Assembly: GCA_964533495.1 (NCBI GenBank)
Contig: CAZHJU010000010.1
Span: forward strand, 1-64,000
Reading direction: 5' to 3'
Origin: Ga0077527 sp964533495
Lineage (GTDB): Bacteria > Pseudomonadota > Gammaproteobacteria > Burkholderiales > SG8-41
DNA length: 64,000 bases
Part shown: positions 24,360 to 33,482 of the stretch, piece by piece
Numbering within the stretch: position 1 is the stretch's first letter
Layout of the letters: the number at the start of each line of letters is the position of its first letter
Notes under the pieces: model-generated
Told to the model about the DNA's origin: nothing
Database searches by the model: none
What the model saw: the letters and a program-made list of their open reading frames with translations, nothing else
Program-made: the position numbers and the translations under genes

Positions 24360-25082
24360 ATGTTTTTCCCTGTCCATCGCGTGCCTGCCGTGTTTTTTTC
24401 CGTGCGCCGTATTGCGGTTTGTGCGGCACTGGCGGTTTGCTGCGCCGGCTGCACGCCGCAACAGATGCTGGCTTCCGCGCTGGTGCCCGACGGTACCGCG
24501 TCGGTGCTGCTCGGTCATCTCGAAGGCATGGCGGACGGCAATCGCACGCGCATCGTCGAGCTTGAAAAGCAGGACGACTGGCGCGGCCTCGCGGATTTCG
24601 CGTCGGGAAACATTGCCCGCGATCCCTTCAGCGCCGAATGGCATTTCGTCGCGGGTTACGCGCAGGCGCGGCTGGACGATTACCGTGCCGCCTCGGAACA
24701 TTTCGGCGAGATGGTCAGGCTCGCGCCCGACGATCCCGCGGCCTACCGTTTCCTGGCGGAAGCCCAGCGCGCGGCCGGCGAGCCGCGGCGCGCGGTGCTG
24801 ACGCTGGAGCGCGCGCTGCGCGTGTCGGCCGATTCGCCGCTGACGTTCAGCCTGCTCGGTGACGCCTACGGTGATCTCGGCCGCGATGCCGAAGCGCTGG
24901 CGGCTTACCGGAAGGCGCTGGCGCTGGCGCCGCAGCTGGAGGCCGCATGGTGGGGCTACGGCCGGACTGCGCTGCGCAGCGGGCGGGCGGAAGACGCAAG
25001 AGAAGCCGTACGCGCGCTGCGCGGGCTCGGTTCGTCACGCGGCGCCGATCTGGAGCGGATGATGGTGGAGGCCGGCAGATAA
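24360..25082 (+). CDS. TPR-repeat lipoprotein
   Basis: 240 aa. The ATG at 24360 gives a lipoprotein signal peptide ending CCAGC (lipobox at about residue 31), then four or so tetratricopeptide repeats (WHFVAGYAQARLDDYRAASE, AYRFLAEAQRAAGEPRRAV, TFSLLGDAYGDLGRDAEAL, AWWGYGRTALRSGRAEDA). TPRs mediate protein contacts in envelope assembly, but the partner is unknown. It is divergent from the sigma-like gene and convergent with suhB. Confidence 0.8.
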   Translation: MFFPVHRVPAVFFSVRRIAVCAALAVCCAGCTPQQMLASALVPDGTASVLLGHLEGMADGNRTRIVELEKQDDWRGLADFASGNIARDPFSAEWHFVAGYAQARLDDYRAASEHFGEMVRLAPDDPAAYRFLAEAQRAAGEPRRAVLTLERALRVSADSPLTFSLLGDAYGDLGRDAEALAAYRKALALAPQLEAAWWGYGRTALRSGRAEDAREAVRALRGLGSSRGADLERMMVEAGR

Positions 25083-25124
25083 GGTGAACCAGGGCGCGGG
25101 AACGCCGATGCGCGATTCGCGCGC

Positions 25125-25991
25125 TCAGGCCTTCTGGAGCGCCGGGATCAGGTGCGGCGCGATCAGCGGCAGCAGTTGGGCGAATATTTTCGGATTGCCG
25201 GCGACGACGTTGCCGCTGTCGAGGTAACGGTCGTTGCCCTGCAGGTCGCCGATCAGGCCGCCGGCCTCGGTGATCAGCAGCGCGCCGGCGGCGATGTCCC
25301 ACTTGCTCAGGCCCAGCTCCCAGAAGCCGTCGAGGCGGCCGGCGGCGACCCAGGCGAGGTCCAGCGAAGCGGAGCCCGGGCGGCGGATGCCGGCGGTGTT
25401 GCGGATGATGTCGCGCATCATGCCGAGGTAGGCATCGACGTGTTCCAGTTGCCGGTAGGGAAAGCCGGTGCCGATCAGGCTGGGCTTCAGGTGGGCGCGC
25501 TTGCTGACGCGCAGCCGGGTTTCGTTGAGGAAGGCGCCGCGGCCCTTGGTCGCCGTGAACAGGTCGTTGCGGTTGGGGTCGTAGACCACCGCCTGCGTGA
25601 TGACGCCTTTCTGCGCGAGGGCGATCGAAATCGCGTACTGCGGAAATCCGTGCAGGAAATTGGTGGTGCCGTCGAGCGGATCGATGATCCACTGGTATTC
25701 CGAACTGCCGGAGGCGCCGGACTCCTCTGCTAGAATCGCATGGTTCGGATAGGCCTCGCGCAGCGTGCGGATGATCGCCTGCTCGGCCTCGCGGTCCACT
25801 TCCGACACGAAATCGTTCGCGGCCTTTTCCTTGTAGGCAATGACATCCAGGTTGCGGCTGGCGCGGTTGATGATGCCGCCGGCGCGGCGCGCGGCTTTCA
25901 CCGCGATGTTGAGNNNNNNNNNNACATCGCGGTGAAAGCCGCGCGCCGCGCCGGCGGCATCATCAACCGCGATGTTGAGCATGGGATGCAT
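25125..25991 (-). CDS. suhB: Inositol-1-monophosphatase SuhB (start region disrupted by assembly gap)
   Basis: Mg-dependent phosphatase of the IMPase family; in E. coli SuhB also joins the rRNA antitermination complex. Metal-binding motifs EVDREAEQAI, ILAEESG, WIIDPLDGTTNF and LDLAWVAAGRLDGFWELGLSKWDIAAGALL are present. The true N-terminus is MHPMLNIAVKAARRAGG. In this assembly it is broken after MHPMLNIAV by an inverted duplicate plus ten N. Removing 25914-25979 restores one continuous frame of normal length, so the gene is most likely intact in the organism. Confidence 0.93.
   Translation of the reverse strand: MHPMLNIAVDDAAGAARGFHRDXXXXLNIAVKAARRAGGIINRASRNLDVIAYKEKAANDFVSEVDREAEQAIIRTLREAYPNHAILAEESGASGSSEYQWIIDPLDGTTNFLHGFPQYAISIALAQKGVITQAVVYDPNRNDLFTATKGRGAFLNETRLRVSKRAHLKPSLIGTGFPYRQLEHVDAYLGMMRDIIRNTAGIRRPGSASLDLAWVAAGRLDGFWELGLSKWDIAAGALLITEAGGLIGDLQGNDRYLDSGNVVAGNPKIFAQLLPLIAPHLIPALQKA
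25863..25970. repeat. 47-bp inverted duplication around the assembly gap
   Basis: 25863-25909 and 25924-25970 are exact reverse complements, centred on the N run. A 14-bp direct repeat (ACCGCGATGTTGAG at 25900-25913 and 25966-25979) shows where the sequence resumes. This is the signature of a scaffolding or palindromic-read error. Confidence 0.9.
25914..25923. other. Assembly gap (10 N)
   Basis: Ten undetermined bases, a conventional scaffold-gap placeholder, near the 5' end of suhB. Confidence 1.
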
Positions 25992-26088
25992 GTTGGGCAG
26001 CGACGATAATGGACAAAGAGCAGGATGAAACCGTGGCGTGCGTGCCGGACGTTTCCGGTGGGCGCGGCTTGAACGGCCCGTATTCTAC

Positions 26089-26829
26089 GTGAACCCGCTG
26101 CAGCCCCTCAAAAATATTCGCATCGTGCTGTGCGGCACCGCGCATCCCGGCAACATCGGCGCCGCGGCGCGCGCGATGCGCACGATGGGCATCACCGATC
26201 TGGCATTGGTGAATCCGCAGCGTTATCCGGATCCGCAGGTCCTGTGGATGGCGGCGGGCGCCACCGACGTGCTGGAATCCGCGCGGGTCTGCGCCACTTT
26301 GGGCGAGGCATTGTCCGGCACCGCGCTGGCCGTGGCCTGTTCGGCGCGGCGGCGCGACATCGCGGTGCCGATGCTGGATGCGCGCGCGGCAGCGACGGAA
26401 GCGGCGGCGGTCGCGCAGCAGCGCGCGGTGGCGCTGGTGTTCGGCAACGAAACCTCCGGCCTCAGCAACGACGAGGTCGGCGCTTGCAATCTCCTCGCGA
26501 GCATTTCGGTCGCGGAGGATTTCTGGTCGCTGAACGTCGCGGCCGCGGTGCAGGTGTTCTGCTACGAACTGCGCATGGCCTGCGGCGCGGCGCTGCCGCC
26601 GGACAAGGCGCAGGCGCTGGCCGCGCATGACGAGGTCGAGGCGTTTTACGAACATCTCGAGCGCACCATCGTCGCCACCGGATTCCTGAATCCCGCGCAT
26701 CCGCGCAAGCTGATGTACCGGCTGCGCCGGATGTTCGCCCGCGCCCGCCTGCAGGTCGAGGAGGTCAACATCCTGCGCGGCATCCTCGGCAGCGTCACCG
26801 CGCCCAAGGGACGCCGCAAGCCGGAGTGA
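26089..26829 (+). CDS. trmJ: tRNA (cytidine/uridine-2'-O-)-methyltransferase TrmJ
   Basis: SPOUT-class enzyme that 2'-O-methylates position 32 of tRNAs. About 246 aa. It has VLCGTAHPGNIGAAARAMRTMG at the start, the knot motif ALVFGNETSGLSNDEV and VAEDFWSLNVAAAVQVFCYE, and a C-terminal helical extension. GTG 26089 (MNPLQPLKNIRIVL) fits known N-termini better than a GTG at 26038. It is divergent from suhB and followed by cysE and iscR, a conserved betaproteobacterial order. Confidence 0.92.
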   Translation: MNPLQPLKNIRIVLCGTAHPGNIGAAARAMRTMGITDLALVNPQRYPDPQVLWMAAGATDVLESARVCATLGEALSGTALAVACSARRRDIAVPMLDARAAATEAAAVAQQRAVALVFGNETSGLSNDEVGACNLLASISVAEDFWSLNVAAAVQVFCYELRMACGAALPPDKAQALAAHDEVEAFYEHLERTIVATGFLNPAHPRKLMYRLRRMFARARLQVEEVNILRGILGSVTAPKGRRKPE

Positions 26830-26944
26830 GCCGGTAACTGCCTGTCCGGCATGGATAATTCCGCTCCGCCCTATTGTTGATTAAAATGGTGGGACTTGTC
26901 GTCCGGCCAACCCCAGGTACCCATCCCTTCGATCAGGCAACCCG

Positions 26945-27667
26945 ATGTTTGAGCGGATCAAAGAAGAAATTTCCGTCGTATTCGAGCGCGATCCCGCCGC
27001 GCGCGGCACCTGGGAGGTGCTGACCTGTTATCCGGGTTTCCATGCGCTGCTGCTGCACCGCTTCTCGCACTGTGTCTGGCGCAGGGGATTCAAATGGCTG
27101 GCCCGCTGGCTGGCGCATGCCGGGCGCTGGCTGACCGGCATCGAGATCCATCCCGGCGCGCGCATCGGCCGGCGCTTTTTCATCGACCACGGCATGGGGG
27201 TGGTGATCGGCGAGACCGCGGAAATCGGCGACGACTGCACCCTCTATCACGGCGTCACGCTGGGCGGCACCACCTGGAACAAGGGCAAGCGCCACCCGAC
27301 GCTGAAGAACGGCGTGGTCATCGGCGCCGGCGCCAAGGTCCTCGGCCCGATCACCATTGGCGAAAACGCCAAGATCGGCTCCAACGCGGTGGTGGTGAAG
27401 GACGTTCCCGACAATGCCACCGCGATCGGCATTCCGGCGCGGCTGGTCGAAAGCCGGGAGGCGGCCGGCCACTTCGCCGCGTACGGCATCGTCCGCGATG
27501 CCAACGACCCGGTGGCCAAGGCGATGCATGCGCTGATCGACCACAGCGCCGAAACCGACCGGCGCATTGACCAGATACTCGCCGAACTGCAGCGCCTGGG
27601 CCTGAAAATCGAGGGTGCGGAAACCGAGAAACTGGACGCCGGCAGCCTCAACCGCATTGTTGATTGA
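26945..27667 (+). CDS. cysE: Serine O-acetyltransferase
   Basis: Acetylates serine in cysteine synthesis. 240 aa, the shorter CysE type. An N-terminal helical region leads into left-handed beta-helix hexapeptide repeats (IEIHPGARIGRRFFIDHG, VVIGETAEIGDDCTLYHGVTLGG, GVVIGAGAKVLGPITIGENAKIGSNAVV), with the catalytic His/Asp pair in IDHGMGVVIGE and YHGVTLGGT. Its stop codon overlaps the -35 of the iscR promoter. The context suggests that cysteine supply is placed next to the sulfur-consuming Fe-S genes. Confidence 0.94.
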   Translation: MFERIKEEISVVFERDPAARGTWEVLTCYPGFHALLLHRFSHCVWRRGFKWLARWLAHAGRWLTGIEIHPGARIGRRFFIDHGMGVVIGETAEIGDDCTLYHGVTLGGTTWNKGKRHPTLKNGVVIGAGAKVLGPITIGENAKIGSNAVVVKDVPDNATAIGIPARLVESREAAGHFAAYGIVRDANDPVAKAMHALIDHSAETDRRIDQILAELQRLGLKIEGAETEKLDAGSLNRIVD

Positions 27668-27693
27668 TTTGCTCGGGTAAGATATACTTGAGC
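27660..27693 (+). promoter_or_regulatory. iscR promoter with overlapping dyad (candidate IscR operator)
   Basis: TTGATT (27660-27665), a 17-nt spacer and TATACT (27683-27688) form a good sigma-70 promoter whose -35 overlaps the cysE stop. A 23-bp dyad, GCTCGGGTA-N5-TACTTGAGC (27671-27693, 7 of 9 paired positions), covers the spacer and the -10. An overlapping dyad at this place suggests autoregulation by IscR; the match to published IscR sites was not tested. Confidence 0.6.
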
Positions 27694-27720
27694 ACGATCT
27701 CAGGGTATTGAGTTTTATTT

Positions 27721-27740
27721 AAGTATTTGATTTTATTGAT
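27721..27740 (+). repeat. AT-rich dispersed element, copy in the iscR leader
   Basis: AAGTATTTGATTTTATTGAT, identical to 37444-37463 and to the minus strand of 58798-58817. It sits between the iscR promoter and the iscR start (27759), so it is transcribed as part of the 5' leader. Confidence 0.85.
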
Positions 27741-27758
27741 TATTTTTGAGGTGCCACG

Positions 27759-28235
27759 ATGAGACTGACGACCAAGGGCCGATTTGCGGTAACCGCGATG
27801 GTGGATCTGGGTATGCGCCATGGCACCGGGCCGGTCACGCTGGCGGAAATCAGCGGCCGGCAGAAGATTTCGCTGTCCTATCTCGAGCAGCTGTTCGGCA
27901 AGCTGCGCCGGCGCGGCATCGTCGACTCGGTGCGCGGTCCCGGCGGCGGTTATTGCCTGGCGCGCGACGCGGCGCAACTGACCGTGGCCGACATCATCCT
28001 CGCCGTCGACGAGCCGATCGACGCCACGCAGTGCGGCGGCAAGGAAAACTGCAAGGACGAGGAGAAATGCCTGACCCACGACCTGTGGGCCAACCTCAAC
28101 GAACGCATCTTCGATTACCTGGGCTCGGTGACGCTGCGCCACCTGGTGGAAAACCAGCGCGCCAAGGAAGCGGGCATTGCCCCGGTGCACGACATGCGCC
28201 AGGTGGCGCGCCGGCAGAGCGCGGCGACGGTCTGA
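27759..28235 (+). CDS. iscR: Fe-S cluster regulator IscR
   Basis: Rrf2-family repressor/activator that senses the cell's Fe-S status through a [2Fe-2S] cluster. 158 aa. Winged helix MRLTTKGRFAVTAMVDL with recognition region ISLSYLEQLFGKLRRRG, wing VRGPGGGYCLAR, and the three cluster cysteines plus histidine in CGGKENCKDEEKCLTH. It heads the isc/suf gene run. The next gene starts 17 nt after its stop. Confidence 0.96.
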   Translation: MRLTTKGRFAVTAMVDLGMRHGTGPVTLAEISGRQKISLSYLEQLFGKLRRRGIVDSVRGPGGGYCLARDAAQLTVADIILAVDEPIDATQCGGKENCKDEEKCLTHDLWANLNERIFDYLGSVTLRHLVENQRAKEAGIAPVHDMRQVARRQSAATV

Positions 28236-28252
28236 GATTTCCGGTTTCCGCC

Positions 28253-29395
28253 ATGCACGTCTATTTCGACCACAACGCCACTACGCCGCTCGACGGACGC
28301 GTGCTCGAAGCCATGCTGCCCTTCCTGCGGGAGCAGTGCGGCAATGCCTCGAGCCGCCACGAGTTCGGCACCGTGGCGCGCAAGGCGGTGGACGACGCGC
28401 GCGGGCAGGTGGCCGCGCTGGTCGGCGTGCAGCCGGCCCAGGTGGTTTTCACCAGCGGCGGCACCGAGGCCAACAACCTGTTCATCAAGGGCGCCGCCGG
28501 GTACCTGAAGCCGGCGCAGATCGCGGTCAGCGCCATCGAACATCCCTGCGTCGCGAAGCCGGCGCAGGAACTGGCGCGGCAGGGCTGGACCCTGCGCCGG
28601 TTGGCGGTGACGCGGCAGGGCACGGTCGATCTTGCCGACCTGGACGCCGCGCTGGCGGCGGCCACGGGCATCGTGTCGGTGATGCTGGCCAACAACGAAA
28701 CCGGCGTGATCCAGGACGTTGCGGCCGCGGGCGAACGCGCGCGGCGCGCAAAGGCGCTGATGCACACGGACGCGGTGCAGGCGCTGGGCAAGATGCCGGT
28801 CGACTTCAATGCGCTGAACGTGCATGCGATGACGCTGTCGGCGCACAAGATTTACGGACCCAAGGGCGCCGGCGCGCTGATCGTCGACAAGCGCCTCGAA
28901 TTGCGGCCGCTGCTGTCCGGCGGCGGGCACGAGCGCGGCATGCGCTCCGGCACCGAGAATGTCGCGGCCATCGCCGGTTTCGGCGCGGCCTGCGAACTGG
29001 CGGCCGGGCGCATGGCCGATTTGAACCGGCGCTTGTCCGGCCTGCGCGAGCGCCTGGAGCGTGGTCTCGCCGGCATGGGAGCGGTCATTTTCGGCGCCGG
29101 CGCGGCGCGCGTGCCGAACACCAGCTATTTCGCGCTGCAGGGCGTTGATGGCGAAGCGCTGGTGATCGAACTCGACAAGGCCGGTTACGCGGTGGCGGCG
29201 GGTGCCGCCTGTTCCAGCGCCAGCTCGGAGCCCTCGGCAACGCTGCTGGCGATGGGCGTGGCGCCGGAATTCGCGCGCGGCGCGGTGCGCTTTTCGCTCG
29301 GCGCGGCGAACACGGCGGAGCAGGTGGACGAATTTTTGACGGCGCTGGCGGCGATTGTGCAGCGCCTGCGGCGGCTGACGGCCGTCGCGGTCTGA
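28253..29395 (+). CDS. iscS: Cysteine desulfurase (IscS/NifS type)
   Basis: PLP enzyme that removes sulfur from cysteine for Fe-S cluster building. 380 aa. VYFDHNATTPLD start, PLP lysine in TLSAHKIYGPKGAGAL, and the sulfur-carrying cysteine in GAACSSASSEPSATL. It is 20-25 residues shorter than E. coli IscS (404 aa), including a shorter C-terminus, and closer to the NifS-like branch, so the gene symbol is tentative. It lies between iscR and iscA. A second desulfurase (sufS) occurs 5 kb downstream in the same run. Confidence 0.88.
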   Translation: MHVYFDHNATTPLDGRVLEAMLPFLREQCGNASSRHEFGTVARKAVDDARGQVAALVGVQPAQVVFTSGGTEANNLFIKGAAGYLKPAQIAVSAIEHPCVAKPAQELARQGWTLRRLAVTRQGTVDLADLDAALAAATGIVSVMLANNETGVIQDVAAAGERARRAKALMHTDAVQALGKMPVDFNALNVHAMTLSAHKIYGPKGAGALIVDKRLELRPLLSGGGHERGMRSGTENVAAIAGFGAACELAAGRMADLNRRLSGLRERLERGLAGMGAVIFGAGAARVPNTSYFALQGVDGEALVIELDKAGYAVAAGAACSSASSEPSATLLAMGVAPEFARGAVRFSLGAANTAEQVDEFLTALAAIVQRLRRLTAVAV

Positions 29396-29408
29396 CAGGA
29401 GCGGAACC

Positions 29409-29744
29409 ATGGCAATCCAGTTGACGGAAAGTGCAGCGAAACAGATCAACGCCCAGCTCGCGAAGCGCGGCAAGGGTCTGGGCCTGCGCGTCGGCGTCAA
29501 GAAGACCGGCTGTTCGGGCTGGTCCTATACCTACGACTACGCCGACGCGGTGCAGGGCGAAGACCGGGTGTTCGAGGCGCATGACGCCCGGCTCGTGGTC
29601 GACCGCGAAAGCCTGGAATTCCTCGACGGCTCGACGCTGGATTACGTGCGCGAGGGCCTGAAACAGGCGTTCAAGGTCGACAACCCCAACGTCGACGCCA
29701 CCTGCGGCTGCGGCGAAAGCTTCACGGTCAGGGCCGGCGGCTGA
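29409..29744 (+). CDS. iscA: A-type Fe-S carrier (IscA/SufA)
   Basis: 111 aa carrier that passes clusters from the scaffold to target proteins. The three conserved cysteines are in KKTGCSGWSY and the C-terminal TCGCGESF. It starts 13 nt after the desulfurase and 30 nt before sufB. By position it could equally be called sufA. Confidence 0.92.
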   Translation: MAIQLTESAAKQINAQLAKRGKGLGLRVGVKKTGCSGWSYTYDYADAVQGEDRVFEAHDARLVVDRESLEFLDGSTLDYVREGLKQAFKVDNPNVDATCGCGESFTVRAGG

Positions 29745-29774
29745 ACGCCGCACAGGGCCCCCAACGGACACCCC

Positions 29775-31208
<1,434 letters not shown>

Positions 31209-31231
31209 TGCTGAAAGGCAAGGTCAAATGC

Positions 31232-31365
31232 AGCCACAGAGGACACAGAGGACACAGAGGGCACAGAGCGTTCTGCGCAATGTTGAATGCCTGATGCCTG
31301 GTCCATGTCCCGGGTTGCGAAATGATTGAAGGTTTTTCTCTGTGAACTCTGTGCCCTCTGTGGCT
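31232..31365. repeat. CACAGAG-repeat hairpin between sufB and sufC
   Basis: The left arm (31232-31268) is AGCCACAGAGG followed by tandem RCACAGAGG units. The right arm (31338-31365) is the inverted form, CTCTGTG...CCTCTGTGGCT. Together they can fold into a long stem with a roughly 70-nt loop. This CACAGAGG-type repeat recurs in many environmental genomes (general knowledge). It lies inside the suf operon. Confidence 0.8.
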
Positions 31366-31386
31366 AAAGGTTTTTAGGTTCCTGGC

Positions 31387-32169
31387 ATGATCAATTCCAA
31401 CGCAAAAACGATTCTCGAGGTCCGCGACCTGACGGCGACCGTCGCCGGCGTGGAAATCCTGAAGGGCATCAACCTGACGGTGCGTGCCGGTGAAGTGCAC
31501 GCGATCATGGGGCCCAACGGCTCCGGCAAAAGCACCTTCGCCAAGGTGCTGGCGGGCCATCCGGCCTACGTCGTGAAGGGCGGCGAGGTGCTGTTCGAGG
31601 ACCGGGACCTGTTCGCGCTGGCCTCCGACGAGCGCGCCCGCGCCGGCATTTTCCTCGGCTTCCAGTACCCGGTGGAAATTCCCGGCGTCACCAACAGCGC
31701 CTTCCTGCGCCTGGCCTACAACACCGTGCAGGGCGGCCGCGGCAGGGATGAACTCGATCCGCTGGAGTTCGACGACCTGGTGCGCGAAAAAATGAAGCTG
31801 CTGGAGATGAGTCCGGAGTTCCTCGGCCGCAGCGTCAACGACGGATTCTCCGGCGGCGAGAAAAAGCGCAACGAGATCCTGCAGATGGCATTGCTCGAGC
31901 CGAAGCTCGCGCTGCTCGACGAAACCGACTCCGGCCTCGACATCGACGCGCTGCGCGTGGTCGCCGGCGGCGTCAACAAGCTGCTGAACGCGGACAATGC
32001 CTGCGTGCTGGTGACGCATTACCAGCGCCTGCTCAACTACATCACGCCGGATTACGTGCACGTGATGTCGGCCGGACGCATCATCAAGTCCGGCGACAAG
32101 ACGCTGGCGCTGCAGCTCGAGGAACGCGGCTACGACTGGCTGCTGGACGCGAAAAGGGCGACGGCATGA
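31387..32169 (+). CDS. sufC: SufC ATPase
   Basis: ABC-type ATPase that drives the SufBCD complex. 260 aa. Walker A GPNGSGKST, Q-loop GFQYPVEIPGV, signature SGGEKKRNEILQMALLEP, Walker B LALLDETDSGLDIDAL and switch His in VTHYQRLL. It overlaps sufD by 4 nt (ATGA). Confidence 0.97.
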   Translation: MINSNAKTILEVRDLTATVAGVEILKGINLTVRAGEVHAIMGPNGSGKSTFAKVLAGHPAYVVKGGEVLFEDRDLFALASDERARAGIFLGFQYPVEIPGVTNSAFLRLAYNTVQGGRGRDELDPLEFDDLVREKMKLLEMSPEFLGRSVNDGFSGGEKKRNEILQMALLEPKLALLDETDSGLDIDALRVVAGGVNKLLNADNACVLVTHYQRLLNYITPDYVHVMSAGRIIKSGDKTLALQLEERGYDWLLDAKRATA

Positions 32170-33482
32170 CGGCTGCTGCAATACCTGCCGCGCATCCGTA
32201 CGTGGCCTCGCTGCTGGCCGGCACCGCCGCCGTGCCGCAGGGCGCGGCGTCCTGGCTCGACGCGTGCCGCGCCGCGGCGCTGGAGCAGGCCAACGCGCTG
32301 GCGGTGCCGACCACGCGCGACGAGGAATGGCGCTTCACCGACCTGACGCCGCTGACCAGGCTGCAGTTCCAGCCGGTGGCCGCCGCGGCGGCGGTGTCCG
32401 CGGCCGACATCGCCGCCTATGCGGTGACCGAAGCCGCGGTGCGGCTGGTGTTCGTGGACGGGATCCATGCGCCGGCGCTGTCCCAGCGCGGGACATTGCC
32501 CGCGGGCATCACCGTCGAACCGCTGGCCGATGCCCTGAAAACGCGCGGCGCCCTGATCGAGCCGCACCTGGCGCGGCTGGCCAGGAACGAAAATGACCTG
32601 TTCGCGGCGCTGAACACCGCCTTCCTGCAGCACGGCACGTTCGTCCACGCCGCCGGAAACGCGGCGCTGAAGGCGCCGATCCACCTGCTGTTCGTTGCCA
32701 CCTGCAAGGGCGCCGCGGCTTATCCGCGCAGCCTGATCGTCGCCGAAGCCGGCAGCGAGGTCACCGTCATCGAGGATTATGTGACGCTGGGCGAGAAGGT
32801 CCATCTGACCGACGCCGTCACCGAAATCGCGGTCGCACCGAACGCCTCGGTGCGCCACGTCAAGCTGCAGCGCGAGAGCAGCCAGGCCTTCCACGTCGGC
32901 ACCTGCGCGGTGACGCTGGCCAGGGACGCGCGCTACCTGTCGCATGCGGTGACTTTCGGCGCGCGGCTGTCGCGCAACAACCTGACGGTGATCCAGCAGG
33001 GCGAGGGCGCGCATGCGCAGATCGACGGCATCGCGCTGATCGGCGGCCGGCAACTGGCCGACACCCACACGCTGATGGACCATACCCGGCCCAACGGCAC
33101 TTGCGAGCAGTCGCACAAGACCATCGTCGGCGGCGCGGGACATGCGGTGTTCAACGGCAAGGTGTTCGTGCGCGCGGGCGCGCAGCAGACCAACTCCTCG
33201 CAGCAGAGCCGCAACCTGCTGCTGTCGGACAAGGCGCGCGTCGACACCAAGCCGCAACTGGAAATTTTTGCCGACGACGTCAAGTGCGCGCACGGCGCGA
33301 CCGTCGGCCAGCTCGACGCCGAGCACCTGTTCTACCTGAAGAGCCGCGGCCTGTCGGAGGCGCAGGCGCGCAACCTGCTGACCTATGCCTTCGGCGCCGA
33401 GATCATCGATCGCATTCCGGTGCCGTCGCTGGTGGCGCAACTGGAGAAAAGCGTCATGGCGCGCACGGAGGGCGGCGCATGA
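32166..33482 (+). CDS. sufD: SufD scaffold subunit
   Basis: Partner of SufB in the SufBC2D scaffold. 438 aa with the usual N-terminal helical part (TRDEEWRFTDLTPL), beta-helix core and C-terminal NSSQQSRNLLLSDKARVDTKPQLEIFADDVKC-type region (shown by DVKCAHGATVGQLD). It overlaps sufC and sufS by ATGA junctions, so the three are translated together. Confidence 0.96.
   Translation: MTAAAIPAAHPYVASLLAGTAAVPQGAASWLDACRAAALEQANALAVPTTRDEEWRFTDLTPLTRLQFQPVAAAAAVSAADIAAYAVTEAAVRLVFVDGIHAPALSQRGTLPAGITVEPLADALKTRGALIEPHLARLARNENDLFAALNTAFLQHGTFVHAAGNAALKAPIHLLFVATCKGAAAYPRSLIVAEAGSEVTVIEDYVTLGEKVHLTDAVTEIAVAPNASVRHVKLQRESSQAFHVGTCAVTLARDARYLSHAVTFGARLSRNNLTVIQQGEGAHAQIDGIALIGGRQLADTHTLMDHTRPNGTCEQSHKTIVGGAGHAVFNGKVFVRAGAQQTNSSQQSRNLLLSDKARVDTKPQLEIFADDVKCAHGATVGQLDAEHLFYLKSRGLSEAQARNLLTYAFGAEIIDRIPVPSLVAQLEKSVMARTEGGA

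Noticed and set aside
31232..31268. CACAGAGG tandem units considered as a CRISPR array
   Set aside because: Units are 8-9 nt and directly adjacent with no spacers; the inverted second arm shows a hairpin-type repeat.
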